The notes below the pieces were generated by a model. That model saw only the letters and a program-made list of their open reading frames with translations. It had not been told where the DNA came from and did no database searches. From NCBI GenBank assembly GCA_965112735.1, contig OZ218953.1, positions 310,001 through 374,000 of the forward strand: 64,000 nt of DNA. The letters run 5' to 3'. The stretch comes from Phaeosaccion multiseriatum. Taxonomy: Eukaryota > Ochrophyta, other classes. Shown piece after piece: positions 1 to 10,700 of this stretch (positions are counted from its first letter, which is position 1; each line of letters starts with the position of its first letter). The position numbers and the translations under genes are program-made.

Positions 1-268
1 AGCTTCGAAGATCTACGCGCAAGAGGCAGTCCGCCCGAATCGCGAGCTTGTACGGAGAGAATGACGCCTACCAGGCGCCTCGAACCTTCTCCGACTGCCT
101 CCGTATGCGAGCGCGAGCGTGGAAGAAGGTCAAGGTGAAGACGGGGTACTTTGAAGTGGAGCGGTGGCAACGAGACGAGACGCAGGAGGCGAACCAGCAG
201 CAGCAAGAGGGAGGTGGTATGGGTGCCGGTGGGGAAGCCGCCGCCGCTGCCGCCGCTGCCGCCGCCGC

Positions 269-301
<33 letters not shown>

Positions 302-446
302 AGCTGCTCCGCCACCCGAAGGGCGGAGTCGGCGCCCCCGGAGAGACAGCAGGAAGAGAATTTTGGGAGAGGAGGAAGGAGAGGAAGGCGAGGGAAATGC
401 TGTTGGTACCTTGGGGCCGTCAGGCGAAGGAAAGGAGCGATCTTAG
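1..446 (+). CDS. 3' part of an unidentified gene with a poly-Ala tract (partial)
   Basis: An open frame enters from the left edge without a start (frame of position 3) and stops with TAG at 444-446. It begins with a basic stretch, continues through a lysine/tryptophan-containing segment (WKKVKVKTGYF at about 120-153), then runs into a run of about two dozen alanines encoded by GCC and GCT codons (about 238-309), and ends in a charged tail. I recognise no family. The non-repetitive first 200 bases look protein-like, whereas the alanine run could be either coding low complexity or a triplet repeat in a UTR or intron. A competing frame (164-715) is open over the same repeat, so the real 3' end is uncertain. 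Confidence 0.35.
238..309 (+). repeat. GCC/GCT trinucleotide repeat
   Basis: A mixed run of GCC then GCT triplets, read as poly-alanine in the open frame and poly-leucine or poly-cysteine in the others. Its purity in the GCT half suggests recent slippage. Confidence 0.8.
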
Positions 447-1402
447 TCGCTGGAGAAGCAGATACACGCTGCACTCATCTCGCCCTGGACGAGTGTGAGG
501 ACCACTTACAGGCGACTCTACGCCGCAGCAAGAGGGGAGCTGATGCGGTGGCTTGGCGTCCCTTTCTTCTCGTCACTTCCTTGTCTCTGGGAGAACAACT
601 CCCCCTGTCTTACTCTGCTGGGAGACCTGTAGCGTCCCAGAGCGAGAAATGCATGCCAAGGAAGCCTTCCGCATCGGCAAATGTACACCACCCAAGCTTG
701 GAGAATCAGAAGTAGAGTGCTTCTTTCTGTTTGGGGGGAGCGGCATTGGACTGCAGACGGCGATGCTTCCATCGCTTCTTCACAGCGTACAGCTCTGAGT
801 GCCCGAGTAGCGATTCATCAGGAGCATAGACGGACTTCTTGCAAGACCCGCTGCTGGGGATGGTAGGGAGCTATCGAGGAGGCGTGCCGGCCCGGCTCGA
901 GGAGCAGAGGAGCGGCGGGAGGCGCAGGGTCTCTTGGGCTTCTGGGTCCGATAACCGCTACCTTTGGGCTGCTGGCCGCAGGACTCCCCTAGCTTCCTGT
1001 TCATGGGAGGCCAGAGAAGTCCTGCCTGGGGCCGAATACTCTGACGTGCTCTCTGCTATCTGCTATCGCCGGCGCAAGGCCAGGCCAGGCCGGCATGCTA
1101 TCTGCTATCGCCGGCGCCAGCCGGCGTGCCATCTGCTATGGGCTGGCGGCCGATAGCCGAGAATGTGGTCGATAGCACGTCAGGGGTCGAAGATACACAC
1201 ACACTCGACGAACACTCAATAGAGAACGTAGAACCCCAAGAGAAAATAAAAATAAAAATGCCTTCGCCCATAAGGCCGCCGAAGCAGGCCAGTCACAGTT
1301 GCCGGCAGAAACTACCAACTCACCCCCCTTGCTTTTCTCTTCTCTTCAAAACAAGTCTCTTCTCTTCAAGACAAGATAAGAGATAAGTAGACCAAATAGG
1401 GC
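447..1402. other. Intergenic / 5' flank of the GOST gene
   Basis: No convincing gene: the short open frames here are low-complexity and lack family motifs. The segment contains a near-direct repeat at 1053-1075 and 1096-1117 (core TGCTATCTGCTATCGCCGGC) embedded in GGCCGGC-type palindromes. There is an AAAATAAAAATAAAAA-like A-rich stretch near 1242-1258. The last ~80 bases before the start codon contain a duplicated TCTCTTCTCTTCAAAACAAG-type block, typical of a 5' UTR. Confidence 0.5.
1053..1117. repeat. Short direct repeat with GC palindromes
   Basis: Two copies of a ~22-base unit (1053-1075 and 1096-1117) are separated by GGCCAGGCC-like inverted repeats. No gene is associated. Confidence 0.7.
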
Positions 1403-3953
1403 ATGGGCGTGTTCCTCAAAGGACGTGGTGTCCTACTGGGACTTCTGCTGCTGTTGCTGGCAGGTGAATAACATAACCGCTTTACGAACGGAGGGGAACC
1501 AACACAAACTCTCCCCACTTGCTCCACCATTTGTCCCCCGGGCCAAGTGGGCGGGACAAAGTTACTGCGATAGCTGCTTTGGGGCCACCGACTCCTCTTC
1601 CCTCACTCTTTTTACGCGGTCTCTACTGACCTTCCCCAGCGTTCCGCGGTTCCTCTCTTGTTTCAGCGCCTCTTCTCCTGCGGCCTCTCTCACTCGACGT
1701 GCCTGCCGTTGCTGTTGCTGTCAGGCGCTTGCTCGGGTCTCATTCACAAGCTCGAGGTGTCCGAGGACCCTCGCGACTTTTTCCAAATCGAGGATTTCGG
1801 CTTCGTTGCTGGCGGATCGTGGACGCTGGCCGTCTCTGATTTTAGCGTGTATGCTCGTCCGGAGTACAAGGTGAGGGCCTGGGAACGAGCAAGAGGCTTG
1901 GTGGTTGGATGCTGATAATCTTATGTCAACAACACGTAAACTAGGTTGGTTTCGTCATGATCAACGCGACAAGCGAGAGCGGGATTGAGCAGGACATTGA
2001 AGACATTCTGGAGAGCGACAAGTGCTTATTGGACACGAGCCTGCAGCAAAACCCAGGTTCGTTGTAGACGAGCAACTACACCCTCTCTCCCTCCTTCCCC
2101 ACTCAACCTACTGCCTGTACAGACCGTGTGATGGATTTGAGTGACCCCACAAGCTGGGAGTCAACGACGACGACGCACATAGTGGGCCCAAAGGAGAAAG
2201 GCTTGTACTCCCTACTCTTTGTGAGGTGCAAGCCCACGCATGTGACCGTCAGCTTCAACCTGAAAGCATCTTTCCAGAACCCGGGACCGGTAAGTCAAGA
2301 GACAGATACATATTTGGATCAGAGACTGGCCCTCCTCGCGCCAGAGCTGCTGAGCGCAGCCAACCCCTTTCCCCCTCTCACCATATGCTTTGCTCTCTCT
2401 CAGAACTACCTCAGCGCCGGAGAGACGGAGCTCCCTGCGGTGTACTACGTTGCTTTCGCGGCGTTTCTGGCGGCCGGGGTGGGGTGGATGGTGGGTTAGG
2501 AGTCACTCTTTTGGATAGATTATTGATTATTGTATGAAGACCTACGCCAGACTGACACTCCTCCACTGAATCATGGACACAGGTGCTAATGAAGAAGGGC
2601 TCGGCTCACATCCACCAAATCCACCACACGATGTCGGTCTTGCTGCTCTTCAAAACTCTAAGCATGCTGTTTGAAGGTACGCACACAGCACTGTGCGGTG
2701 GGTCAATTTGTGTTGTGTGTTGGGCGTGTAAGCTTCTTTCCTCCAGACAAAAGTAACACATGACCCGTGGCATTACCTCGCCAGGGATCAGGTACCACTT
2801 CCTCAAAGTCAGCGGCGCCGCAGAGGTATGGAGTGTGGTGTACTACTCCTTCGCCTTCCTCAAGGCCATAATGCTCTTCGTCGTCATCTTGCTCATCGGG
2901 ACGGGCTGGAGCCTCGTCAAGCCCTATCTCAACGACAGGTTCGTGTGGGTTGCCATGTGGCGCTGAGACGACATGAACCAGGTCTAGCAATACGTGGTAT
3001 CGTAGGCTTATGGCGCTCTGTCCGCCTCCCCCCCCCCCCCCCCCCGTGGTGCCCCTCAGGGAGAAGAGGATTATATTGGCGGTGCTCATCCTCCAAGGTA
3101 GGTGGTGCGTGCGTGTGTGCGTGCGCCGCCCTCGCAACCCCCCCCCTCCTCCCCTCTCCCTTCTCTCACCCCGCCACTGCCCCTCCCATGCCCGTATGCC
3201 CACAAATACCCTGTGCTGCAGTTGTGGACAACATCGCTGTGGTGATCATCGACGAGACGGCGCCAGGTAGTATGAAATGGGTCATGTGGCAAAGCGTGCT
3301 GCACATGTTGGACATTGTGTGTTGCTTCGCCATCCTCTTTCCCATCGTGTGGAGCATTCGGCACCTCCGACAAGCCGCGCAAGCAGACGGGAAGAGTGCG
3401 CACACACTGCGCAAGCTCGACATGTTCAGACAGGCAAGGCTCTAAGGTAGTCACGCCATCAAGACCTGTTCCCCGCTCACCTCTCCTCCCCCCCCCCCTC
3501 TTGTACGTCCGCAGTTCTACGTGCTAGTCTTCTCCTACATCTATTTTACAAGGATAATTGTATTCCTCCTGGGCGTCACGCTCCCCTTCGAGCTGCAGTG
3601 GATAGGTGCGTTTGTGTGTGCGTTGCTGTTCCTGCTGGATTGAGATTGTGGGAAGCTGAAGTGTCCCAATCCCCCTCACAGGCAATCTGGCGGCAGAGGC
3701 GGGCACGTTGGTCTTCTACATGGCGACGGGCTGGAAGTTTCGGCCAGAGGACCAAAACCCCTACTTGCTCGTGGACAGGAGCCAAGACCAAGTGAGTGCC
3801 CCCTCCCTCTCCCCCTGTGTGGCCGTGCACTCTCATTGGAACTGAACCCCTGCTGTCCCCATTGGTGTGTGCTCATCGCAGGACGACGTGCCTGAGCGGG
3901 ATGACGAGGGAGACTTCGAGCTATCCGCGACGGGGCCGAGGGGGGCGGTGTAG
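1403..3953 (+). CDS. GOST-family seven-transmembrane protein (GPR107/108, Lung_7-TM_R type)
   Basis: Twelve exons: 1403-1463, 1725-1870, 1945-2056, 2123-2289, 2404-2490, 2583-2676, 2785-2938, 3060-3097, 3222-3433, 3515-3605, 3682-3791, 3882-3953. All phases join, giving 447 residues. Residues 1-21 are a classic signal peptide (MGVFLKGRG followed by eight leucines). A ~140-residue lumenal domain follows, then seven hydrophobic helices from about residue 168. The 7TM part has the family landmarks: a basic loop with IHQIHHTMS, KTLSMLFEG, YHFLK, LLIGTGWSLVKPYL, VVDNIAVVIIDET, and LRKLDMFRQFYVLVFSYIYFTRI. The tail is short and acidic. Known members are Golgi/endosomal membrane proteins in trafficking; no ligand can be inferred here. 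The intron after exon 9 starts with GC (CAG|GCAAGG), and the family motif across the junction supports this splice. Upstream ATGs are absent in frame. Confidence 0.9.
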
Positions 3954-4372
3954 GCAAAACCGGCTTTTAATTGACACCTCTCTCTCTCTTCATTACTTGG
4001 CTGGCCACGTTTAAGTATATTCTGCCTTGGGCACCTGCCTACTACACAGCCCGGCCCAGACAATTTCATCCGTCGGAGGGAGGAAGGGGAAACAGGCCGC
4101 GCTGGTGCCACGCCCCTTTCCCTCGCGTCTCGCCTGCGGGCAGTCTTGCGTCTACAGAGTACTACTCCCCCCTACAACCCTCTCATATCATCTCTATACA
4201 AACTGCTGTTAAATCCCCCCTAAAGCATCCCCCGGAGCTCCAGAGCTCCATCGGCCAGTAGAGATACATGTAGGACCAAGGCCTTGTTTCGCCCGCCGTG
4301 TCCGGGACGCTGATCTCCTAACTCGCACTGGAGGGAGACCAGGCGAAAGCAAAGTCCTATCCCCTGCCCAAA
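3954..4372. other. Convergent 3' intergenic region
   Basis: Lies between the 3' ends of the GOST gene (+) and the ATP-synthase-f-like gene (-). It presumably holds both 3' UTRs. No open frame with coding character and no clear structure. Confidence 0.5.
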
Positions 4373-4914
4373 TCAGTGGTGCTTAGGGCCGTGCTCCTTG
4401 TAATAGGCAAGGGCGGTCTCGGTCTTGTGCTTGTCGTGGTCGATGTGAATGTGCCCCACTGCCTTGTACTCCATCAGGTACCCCCCGACACCCAAGACGA
4501 ACATAAGGTGCACGATGGGCTTGAAGCTAGCCACAACAGAGGAAAGAGGGAGGGCGTAACAGGGGGAAGAGTGAGTATCCCATGGAGGGAGGGAAAGAGT
4601 GGAAATACGCAGGACGATAATAGAGGGAGAAGCAGCGGCATGAGAGGAACAGCAACAGCAGCAGGAGGAGAGGGAAAGAAGCAGCAGTAGCAGCAGCAAA
4701 AGCAGCAGCAGCAGCCACAGCAGCAGCAGCAGCAGCGGCAACAGAGAGAAGTATGCTGGCTGCTGGGGCAGAGAGGAAGGAAGAGGAGAGGGGAAAACGC
4801 TCCTCACTTCACCTACCTGCCCGGCCGGACGTACTTCTCGCCGTAGCTCCGCGTCACGAAGCGAGCGGCGGCCCTGTAGGTGCTAATGGACGTGGGGAAC
4901 CCGAGGATCGCCAT
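4373..4914 (-). CDS. Small mitochondrial membrane protein, ATP synthase subunit f-like
   Basis: Two exons on the minus strand: 4817-4914 and 4526-4373. Together they give 83 residues and end in TGA. The start is the first ATG in frame; the frame above it has no other ATG. The protein has a short basic N-terminus, a YGEKYVRPGSFKP segment, a single hydrophobic helix (IVHLMFVLGVGGYLMEY) and a His/Lys-rich tail. That order (a YG..Y motif, then P/S, one helix, then a YK/H-rich tail) resembles subunit f of the mitochondrial F1Fo-ATP synthase, which sits in the inner membrane beside subunit a. The likeness is a short-protein pattern match, so another small respiratory subunit is possible. The 290-base intron carries CAG/CTG triplet repeats (about 4659-4742). 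Confidence 0.5.
4659..4742. repeat. CAG-rich triplet repeat in an intron
   Basis: Interrupted CAG/GCA triplets inside the single intron of the minus-strand subunit-f-like gene. On the coding strand it is CTG/TGC, forming part of a long pyrimidine-rich tract upstream of the acceptor. Confidence 0.7.
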
Positions 4915-5214
4915 GCTGTTAATTCTCGTAATCGTCTGCACGCGGATGCCTCCCCCCCCGGGACTAAACGATGGCACCCAAATTATTTTTCCGCCTTTCT
5001 CTTCTCTTCCCCTCTTCCCTTTCTGCTGAGGGTGACTGCTGTCTGCTGCAGAATCCCCACTCTCTAGCTTCTTCTTGGTCCTCTTCTACCGTTGTGATGG
5101 GAAGGGATGTTGTTCGGCTTCTTATTTGACGCAGAGAACACAAACTGACTATGAGGGCAAAATAAGGACGTCTGTTCCCCCCTATCATGCCCTCGATCCA
5201 CTTAATCCACAAGC
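4915..5214. promoter_or_regulatory. Bidirectional promoter region between the subunit-f-like gene and VPS13
   Basis: Exactly 300 bases separate two divergent start codons (4914 minus, 5215 plus), so both promoters must lie here or overlap. It includes an AT-rich AAATTATTTTTCC stretch at about 4980. I see no TATA box that I would trust. Confidence 0.5.
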
Positions 5215-7662
5215 ATGTTTCAAAAGTTAATCGCCAGATGGCTTGGGAGCGCGCTGACGAGCGTGCTGGGAGAGTATGTGGAGATGGAGTCCTTCCAAGA
5301 GACTCTGAAAGTCGGCGTCTGGAATGGTACGCGAGAGAGCCAGCACAGGACACAACAGTCTACCTACCCTCTCTGTGTGCTTCCTCTTCCTCATCACCCC
5401 CACCAACCCCCCACTTCCCCGTGCTGCATCTGGTCAGGCCTCGTGGTCTTGGAGAACCTGAACGTGAAGGCCGGGGTGCTGGACTCGCTGGACATGCCCC
5501 TGTCTCTCTCGCACGGGCAGGTGGGGAGGCTCGAGCTCAAGATCCCTTGGGCCTACTTGGGCAGGGATCCCTTGGTGCTCGTCGTCAACAGCGTTTCTCT
5601 CTGCGCCCATCCGAGGTATGGACAAATTGGGGGGGCGCTCTGATCCAAAGAGGAGATGTGGTGGGACTTGGCTCTAACGCCAACGCCCTCAAACTTGATG
5701 CGCCGTGTGGTGGAGGACAGGTACGAGTGGGACGATGATGCCAAAGAGGCCAAGGCCCAGGCCATCAAGATGGCTAAAGTGGCAGCCGTGGAAAGGTGGA
5801 AACTGGCAGGTAAGTCGGAAGTGGGCGGGGCGTCGAAAGGGTGGGTCGTAGAGGACTAGAGCCCCACCTGATGTGTCGTGTGCACGCCCGCAAACGAACC
5901 CTCAGCGTACGAAGCTACGGGGGGAGCAGGCACGGGCTGGGGCGGTAGTGCTCAGCGCTGGCTGTTCGAGAAGCTCGTCAACAAGCTCATCGACTCCATT
6001 CAGATCTCCGTCCGAGAGGTGCACATCAGGTGAGAGCTGGTTTGTTTTTGAGCGCACGTGACTCTCTCTTGCGCGAACAGACAATCACGGACTGAGTCGC
6101 CCCTCCCCTGCCGTAGATACGAGGATGCACTGTCGAGCCCAGACTGCCCCTTCTACGTTGGAATCACGTTCGAGTGTCTGGACATTAGTACCAAGGCTGC
6201 CGAGGCTAGCCGTAGGCAGGAAGGGCCGGCCGGCTGTAGCGAGGAGTCCGGGTCAGAAGCAGCTGCTCTGTCGGCGAGCAAAGTGATCAGCAAGAGTATT
6301 ACGCTGAGCCATTTCTGCGTGTACTGGAACACCGCGGAGGCCCTCAACCCGTGCTGCTATCAGGTCAGTCGGGGAGAGAGACGAAAGAGGGCGGGTGGTC
6401 AGTCGGTCCTTCCTTTGCCAAACGCCCCCCTCCTAAGACAGCTCCCCTTCCTCGTCTATAATCGAACGCATGCAGATCGGAAAGATGCCTCGCAAAGAGG
6501 CGACGATGGTCATGCACCACCTCGTATCGAGGAAAGACACGTACTCCATCCTCTCTCAAGAGAAGCGAAGGTGGCTGGACGGCAGCAAGGAGGCGCAGGC
6601 CGACTCGCCCCCCTCGTGGATGCACCGCTTCATTGTGCACCCCGTGAACGTGTGTGCGCTGGTAGACATCAGCAAATACTCCCGAGGTACGTCTGGTCCC
6701 CTTCGCTGGTCGGGGCCTGGAGTGGAATATGCCTCATACCCCCCCCCGACCTTGATTGACCCTAACCCTGCCCCCCCCCCCCCTCCCCTGTTTGGCATTG
6801 ATTGGTATGGCAGCCTTCGAGATCCCCCGCGTGTCCATGTGCGTGGATGTGGAGACGGTGGCGGTGCGCATGGAGGACTTTCAGTACCGCGACGCCATGT
6901 GCCTCGCCGCGGCCTTCGCGCAGTTCTCCGCGCTGGAGATGCACTCGCAGTTCCGGCCCAAGGTACGTAAGAAGGAATAGGGCGCTCCAAGACGCTCCAT
7001 TCAAGCCGTCCCATTGACACACACCGTCCCTTCCCGTGTCTCCGTCGAGCAGGTGGGAGTGGGCTTAGACCCCAAGGCGTGGTGGATGTACGCAATCCGA
7101 GCGTCTCTGCACCGCGACGAGCAAGAAGGGAAACGCAAGATCCCTTTCCGTCTCTCATGGGAGAAGCTCAAGGAGCGGAGAGATCTGCGGAGGCAGTACA
7201 TCCCTCTGTGGCTGCGGAGCAAGAATGGGAGGGGGCCGTCTGTGGTGGACGTCGAAGAGAGCGGTGTTGGCGCAGGGGGGGGAGAGGCGGGCTCGGGCGA
7301 AGAAGAGCGGAGAGAGGTGGAAGGCGGGGAGGAGGGCCGAAACGTCAAGGAGAGCGAGGGTTCAGGTGCTATGGAGATTGAAATGACCTCGACCAGCAGG
7401 CCGTCTTTAGAAGTGACCTTGGAAGTGACACCAGGTGATACAGCACCAGAGTCTTCGCAAGCGCTGGCCTCGGAGATGAGGAGAAGAAGCGAACCCTTGG
7501 CTCTCGAGGCAGGGTCAGTGGCCGCCGTTCTCTGGGAGGATGGAATGGACTCAAACGGGCAGGTGGGAGGGGGAAGCGGGAGCGGGACAGCAGGAGGAGG
7601 TGAAACCCAAGCATTGGAGACTCTGTCAGAGGTGGATCGAAAGAGAAGCAGTAGCAGTAGTA

Positions 7663-7702
<40 letters not shown>

Positions 7703-10700
7703 GAGTGGCGATGGCGGTGGCCCCGCTCGCGGTAGAGCAGTCAGTAGGGAGAGGGGAAGATCTAGGCGCAGGAAGAGGTCACTGTCCATGTCGAGACCGC
7801 TCTCGCCTAAGGGGCGGAAGCACTTGGAGGCGCTGGAAAAGTTCCTGAGCTTTGAAGATATCATGATGTTTCGCTCTCTGGCAGAGCGGCAAGCGTTGAG
7901 GGACGGGGGAGGGAGGCCTGGAGGGAACGGGCCCCGCTCTGGCAGCAAGTGGGGGCTGAGGAGCTGGGTGGATTGGGCTGTCGGTTACGGAGAGGATGCT
8001 CCTGCTGCCGAGGAAGGGCAGGGGGAGGAGGCTGAAGGAGGCGCGGAGGGGGGCAGGAAGCCGGCGAAGGGGGGGATGGAGGAGGATTTGGAGCGCTTCA
8101 TAGAGGAAATGGACGCCGCCGATAGCGCCGAGAGCGCCCACTCTCTCTCTCCGGGGCCGCGGAGGGGCTCCAGAGCGGAGCGCAAGGCGACTCTGGAGGG
8201 CGACAAAGACGACGATGAGAACTTCCACAGCCCCTCCTCGCCCATGCCGGGCATGTCGCCTAAAGGCCGCGTGTCCTCCAAACCCATGTCACCCCCGTCC
8301 ATGTCGCCTCCACCCTTGCTGTCCCTGGTGTCGGCGTCGCCAGCCGAGGAGTGCACGCGGGTGCATATCAAGGCCCGGCTTCGACAGGGCAGCCTCACGC
8401 TGGCCAACACCACTCGGAGGCCCAGGGGGAAGGGCGCCGACTCAGCCCCCTTCCTGCAGGCAAGTGCTGGTGCTGAGGCTGTCACTTCTCGTCTTTCTGC
8501 TCTCTCTTCTGAGCCTCATCCCTGTGTTGCCCTACCCCCCTCCCTCCCAACAGGTACAGTTCAGCGGCGTCGAGGTAGGTAGCACAGTGGTCCTTCCGCA
8601 GCAGCAGCCGCAGCCGCAGAGGCAGTCATATGGGCAGCCGCAGGATGATAGTCTCTCCGACGGCAGTGAGCCTGGCCTCTCCGGCGGCGGCAACAGTGGG
8701 CCCTGCGTGGAGGTGATGGCAAGCCTCGCGGACCTTGCTCTGTACGAGGTGCACAGTGACGGGGCTCAGGCAAGGGCTGACCTCGATGGGATGGTCAGTC
8801 CCTGGCTCGTGCGCGACGGGCACAGGCGTGGGCATGAGTACGTGTCGGGGGAAAAGTGGGCGGAGGCGCTGCGGGGATACGGCATGCCTGCGGCCGGCTT
8901 CAGCCTCTCAAGGGTAGTGACCCGCAGGGAGGCATCGGCACGATCAGGGCCAGCTGCAACTGCCGACGTGGGAGACCTCAGCGGCAGGACAGCAAGTGAC
9001 ATTCCTTCACTCTTTTCTATGCGGGCAGTCTTCAACCCCAGGGACAGGTGAGCCATGACAAGTACTCGCCGAGGGGAGGGGAAGGGAGAGGAGGCGAGCG
9101 GGGTAGGCACGAGGCCTTTTGAGAGACCTTCTCCCATCAATCAATCGCCTTTCTCTCTCACACACACGCATTTGTCCTGTGTCGTGCAGTGAGGTGGACG
9201 CCTCTCTTCAGCTGAACGTGGACCAGGTGGAGGCGGTGTTGAACCCTGCGGCAGGATGGCTCAACGCTCTGGGCTCCTTCACGACGACGCCGGAGCTGCT
9301 GCGCTACTGGCAGGACCTGGAGATGTATGCGGTGAGTGTTCGTGCGTGTGTGCATGCGTGCAATGCGTGAGTGAGCGAGTTGGTGTGCTCTCTCTCTGTG
9401 CCTCCGGCCTCCGCTCTCTTTCTCTGACTGACTTGTTCCCTGTCTGCTGTCGCCCGTATATGCCCGCCGTCTATTGTCTGTCTGTTACCATCCCCAGGTC
9501 AACGGCTTCGACACGGTCCGGTCTCAGATCTCCGCCAAACTGGAGTACCTCGCCCTGAGCCGCTCCAAACTCTTCATTCATCTCAAGGTCCAAGCTCCCG
9601 TCTTGCTCATCCCCGCAGACGTGGCCGCGGCTTCCGCCTTCAATAGTGCAGCCGCCCCAACCACAGAAACCGCAAGCGCCTCCTCGACTCGCAGCAGGAA
9701 GCAGGGCATCGAGCTGCTAGTGGTAGACTTGGGGCGTGTAGAGCTCACCACACACAGCCTCGCCCAGGTGGATCAAGTCGAGGAGGCCCTCCATCCCGTA
9801 GGGGTGAGTCCGCTGGAGCCTCGCCTGTCGCGAGACTTTGGTGCCCCAAGCTTTCTTGGTTCTACATGCCTGCCTCCCCAGTGGGATGGGATGGGACTCC
9901 CCTTCTTCTCTCGTTGGGGCGTTGGAACGGAGTCTGTATGTGCGGTAATTGATCCAAACCTCCCCCTTTTCATGCTCTGCCTCGCACTTCTTCTCACAGG
10001 GGGGAGACCAAGAAGAAGAAGAAGAAGAGCAGGAAGAGGGGGATGAGGAGGAGGAGGAGGAGGAAGGGGGGACTGCAGCGGCGTGGGGCGACGACTCTGG
10101 CACGCAGCCATATTCCCCAGTCTCCCGGCCTCGTGGCCGCACAAGGAAGAGGGCGCGTCCCCGTGGCCGGGCCGCCCCTGCGTGGAAGAAGAACTTTTAC
10201 GACGTGTTCAGTCTGCATGTGAGTGCGGTTTCTATATCCCTCCCTCCCTCCTTCATCCCTCCTCTTAGAAAGCGCGCAGAAAGGCACTTCTCGATCTCAT
10301 TCATGCCCTCCTCTCATATGTAGTCTCCGCTTCTGTCTCGCCTCCTGACCAAACGTCCTGTCTGTCTGCTTGTGGCCAAAAGATAAAGCGCGTGGGGGTC
10401 TCTCTTGTCAGTCTCGGGGATGTCGAGGCCATGCGCCTGCTAAGGATAGAGCAGGAGGAGGAAGGGCCCCGGCCAGCAGAGATGCGCAACATGTTCGGCG
10501 GGAACCCTCTAGCTGGCAAGGAGCAGGAGGGGAAAGGGGCAGAGGAAGGGGGAGAATCTTCCCCGAAGGCTGCAGCCAAGCCTGTCGACATTAGCACGGA
10601 TCCGAGGTGGGGACTCATCGACAGGTGAGTGAGCAATCAGATTGGGGCAGGCTTAAGACAATCTCTCTTGCTACTCTTTTGCCGTCACTCTACCCTCCCA

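Noticed and set aside
48-715. tRNA, rRNA or snRNA genes in this and the other intergenic regions
   Set aside because: I scanned the spacers by eye for tRNA-like arms and rRNA core motifs and saw none, but a covariance search was not possible.
7001-7948. 315-codon open frame on the minus strand
   Set aside because: It is antisense to VPS13 exon 8, rich in Ser/Pro/Leu from GC-rich and CAG-repeat DNA, and has no motif; the plus strand is clearly coding.
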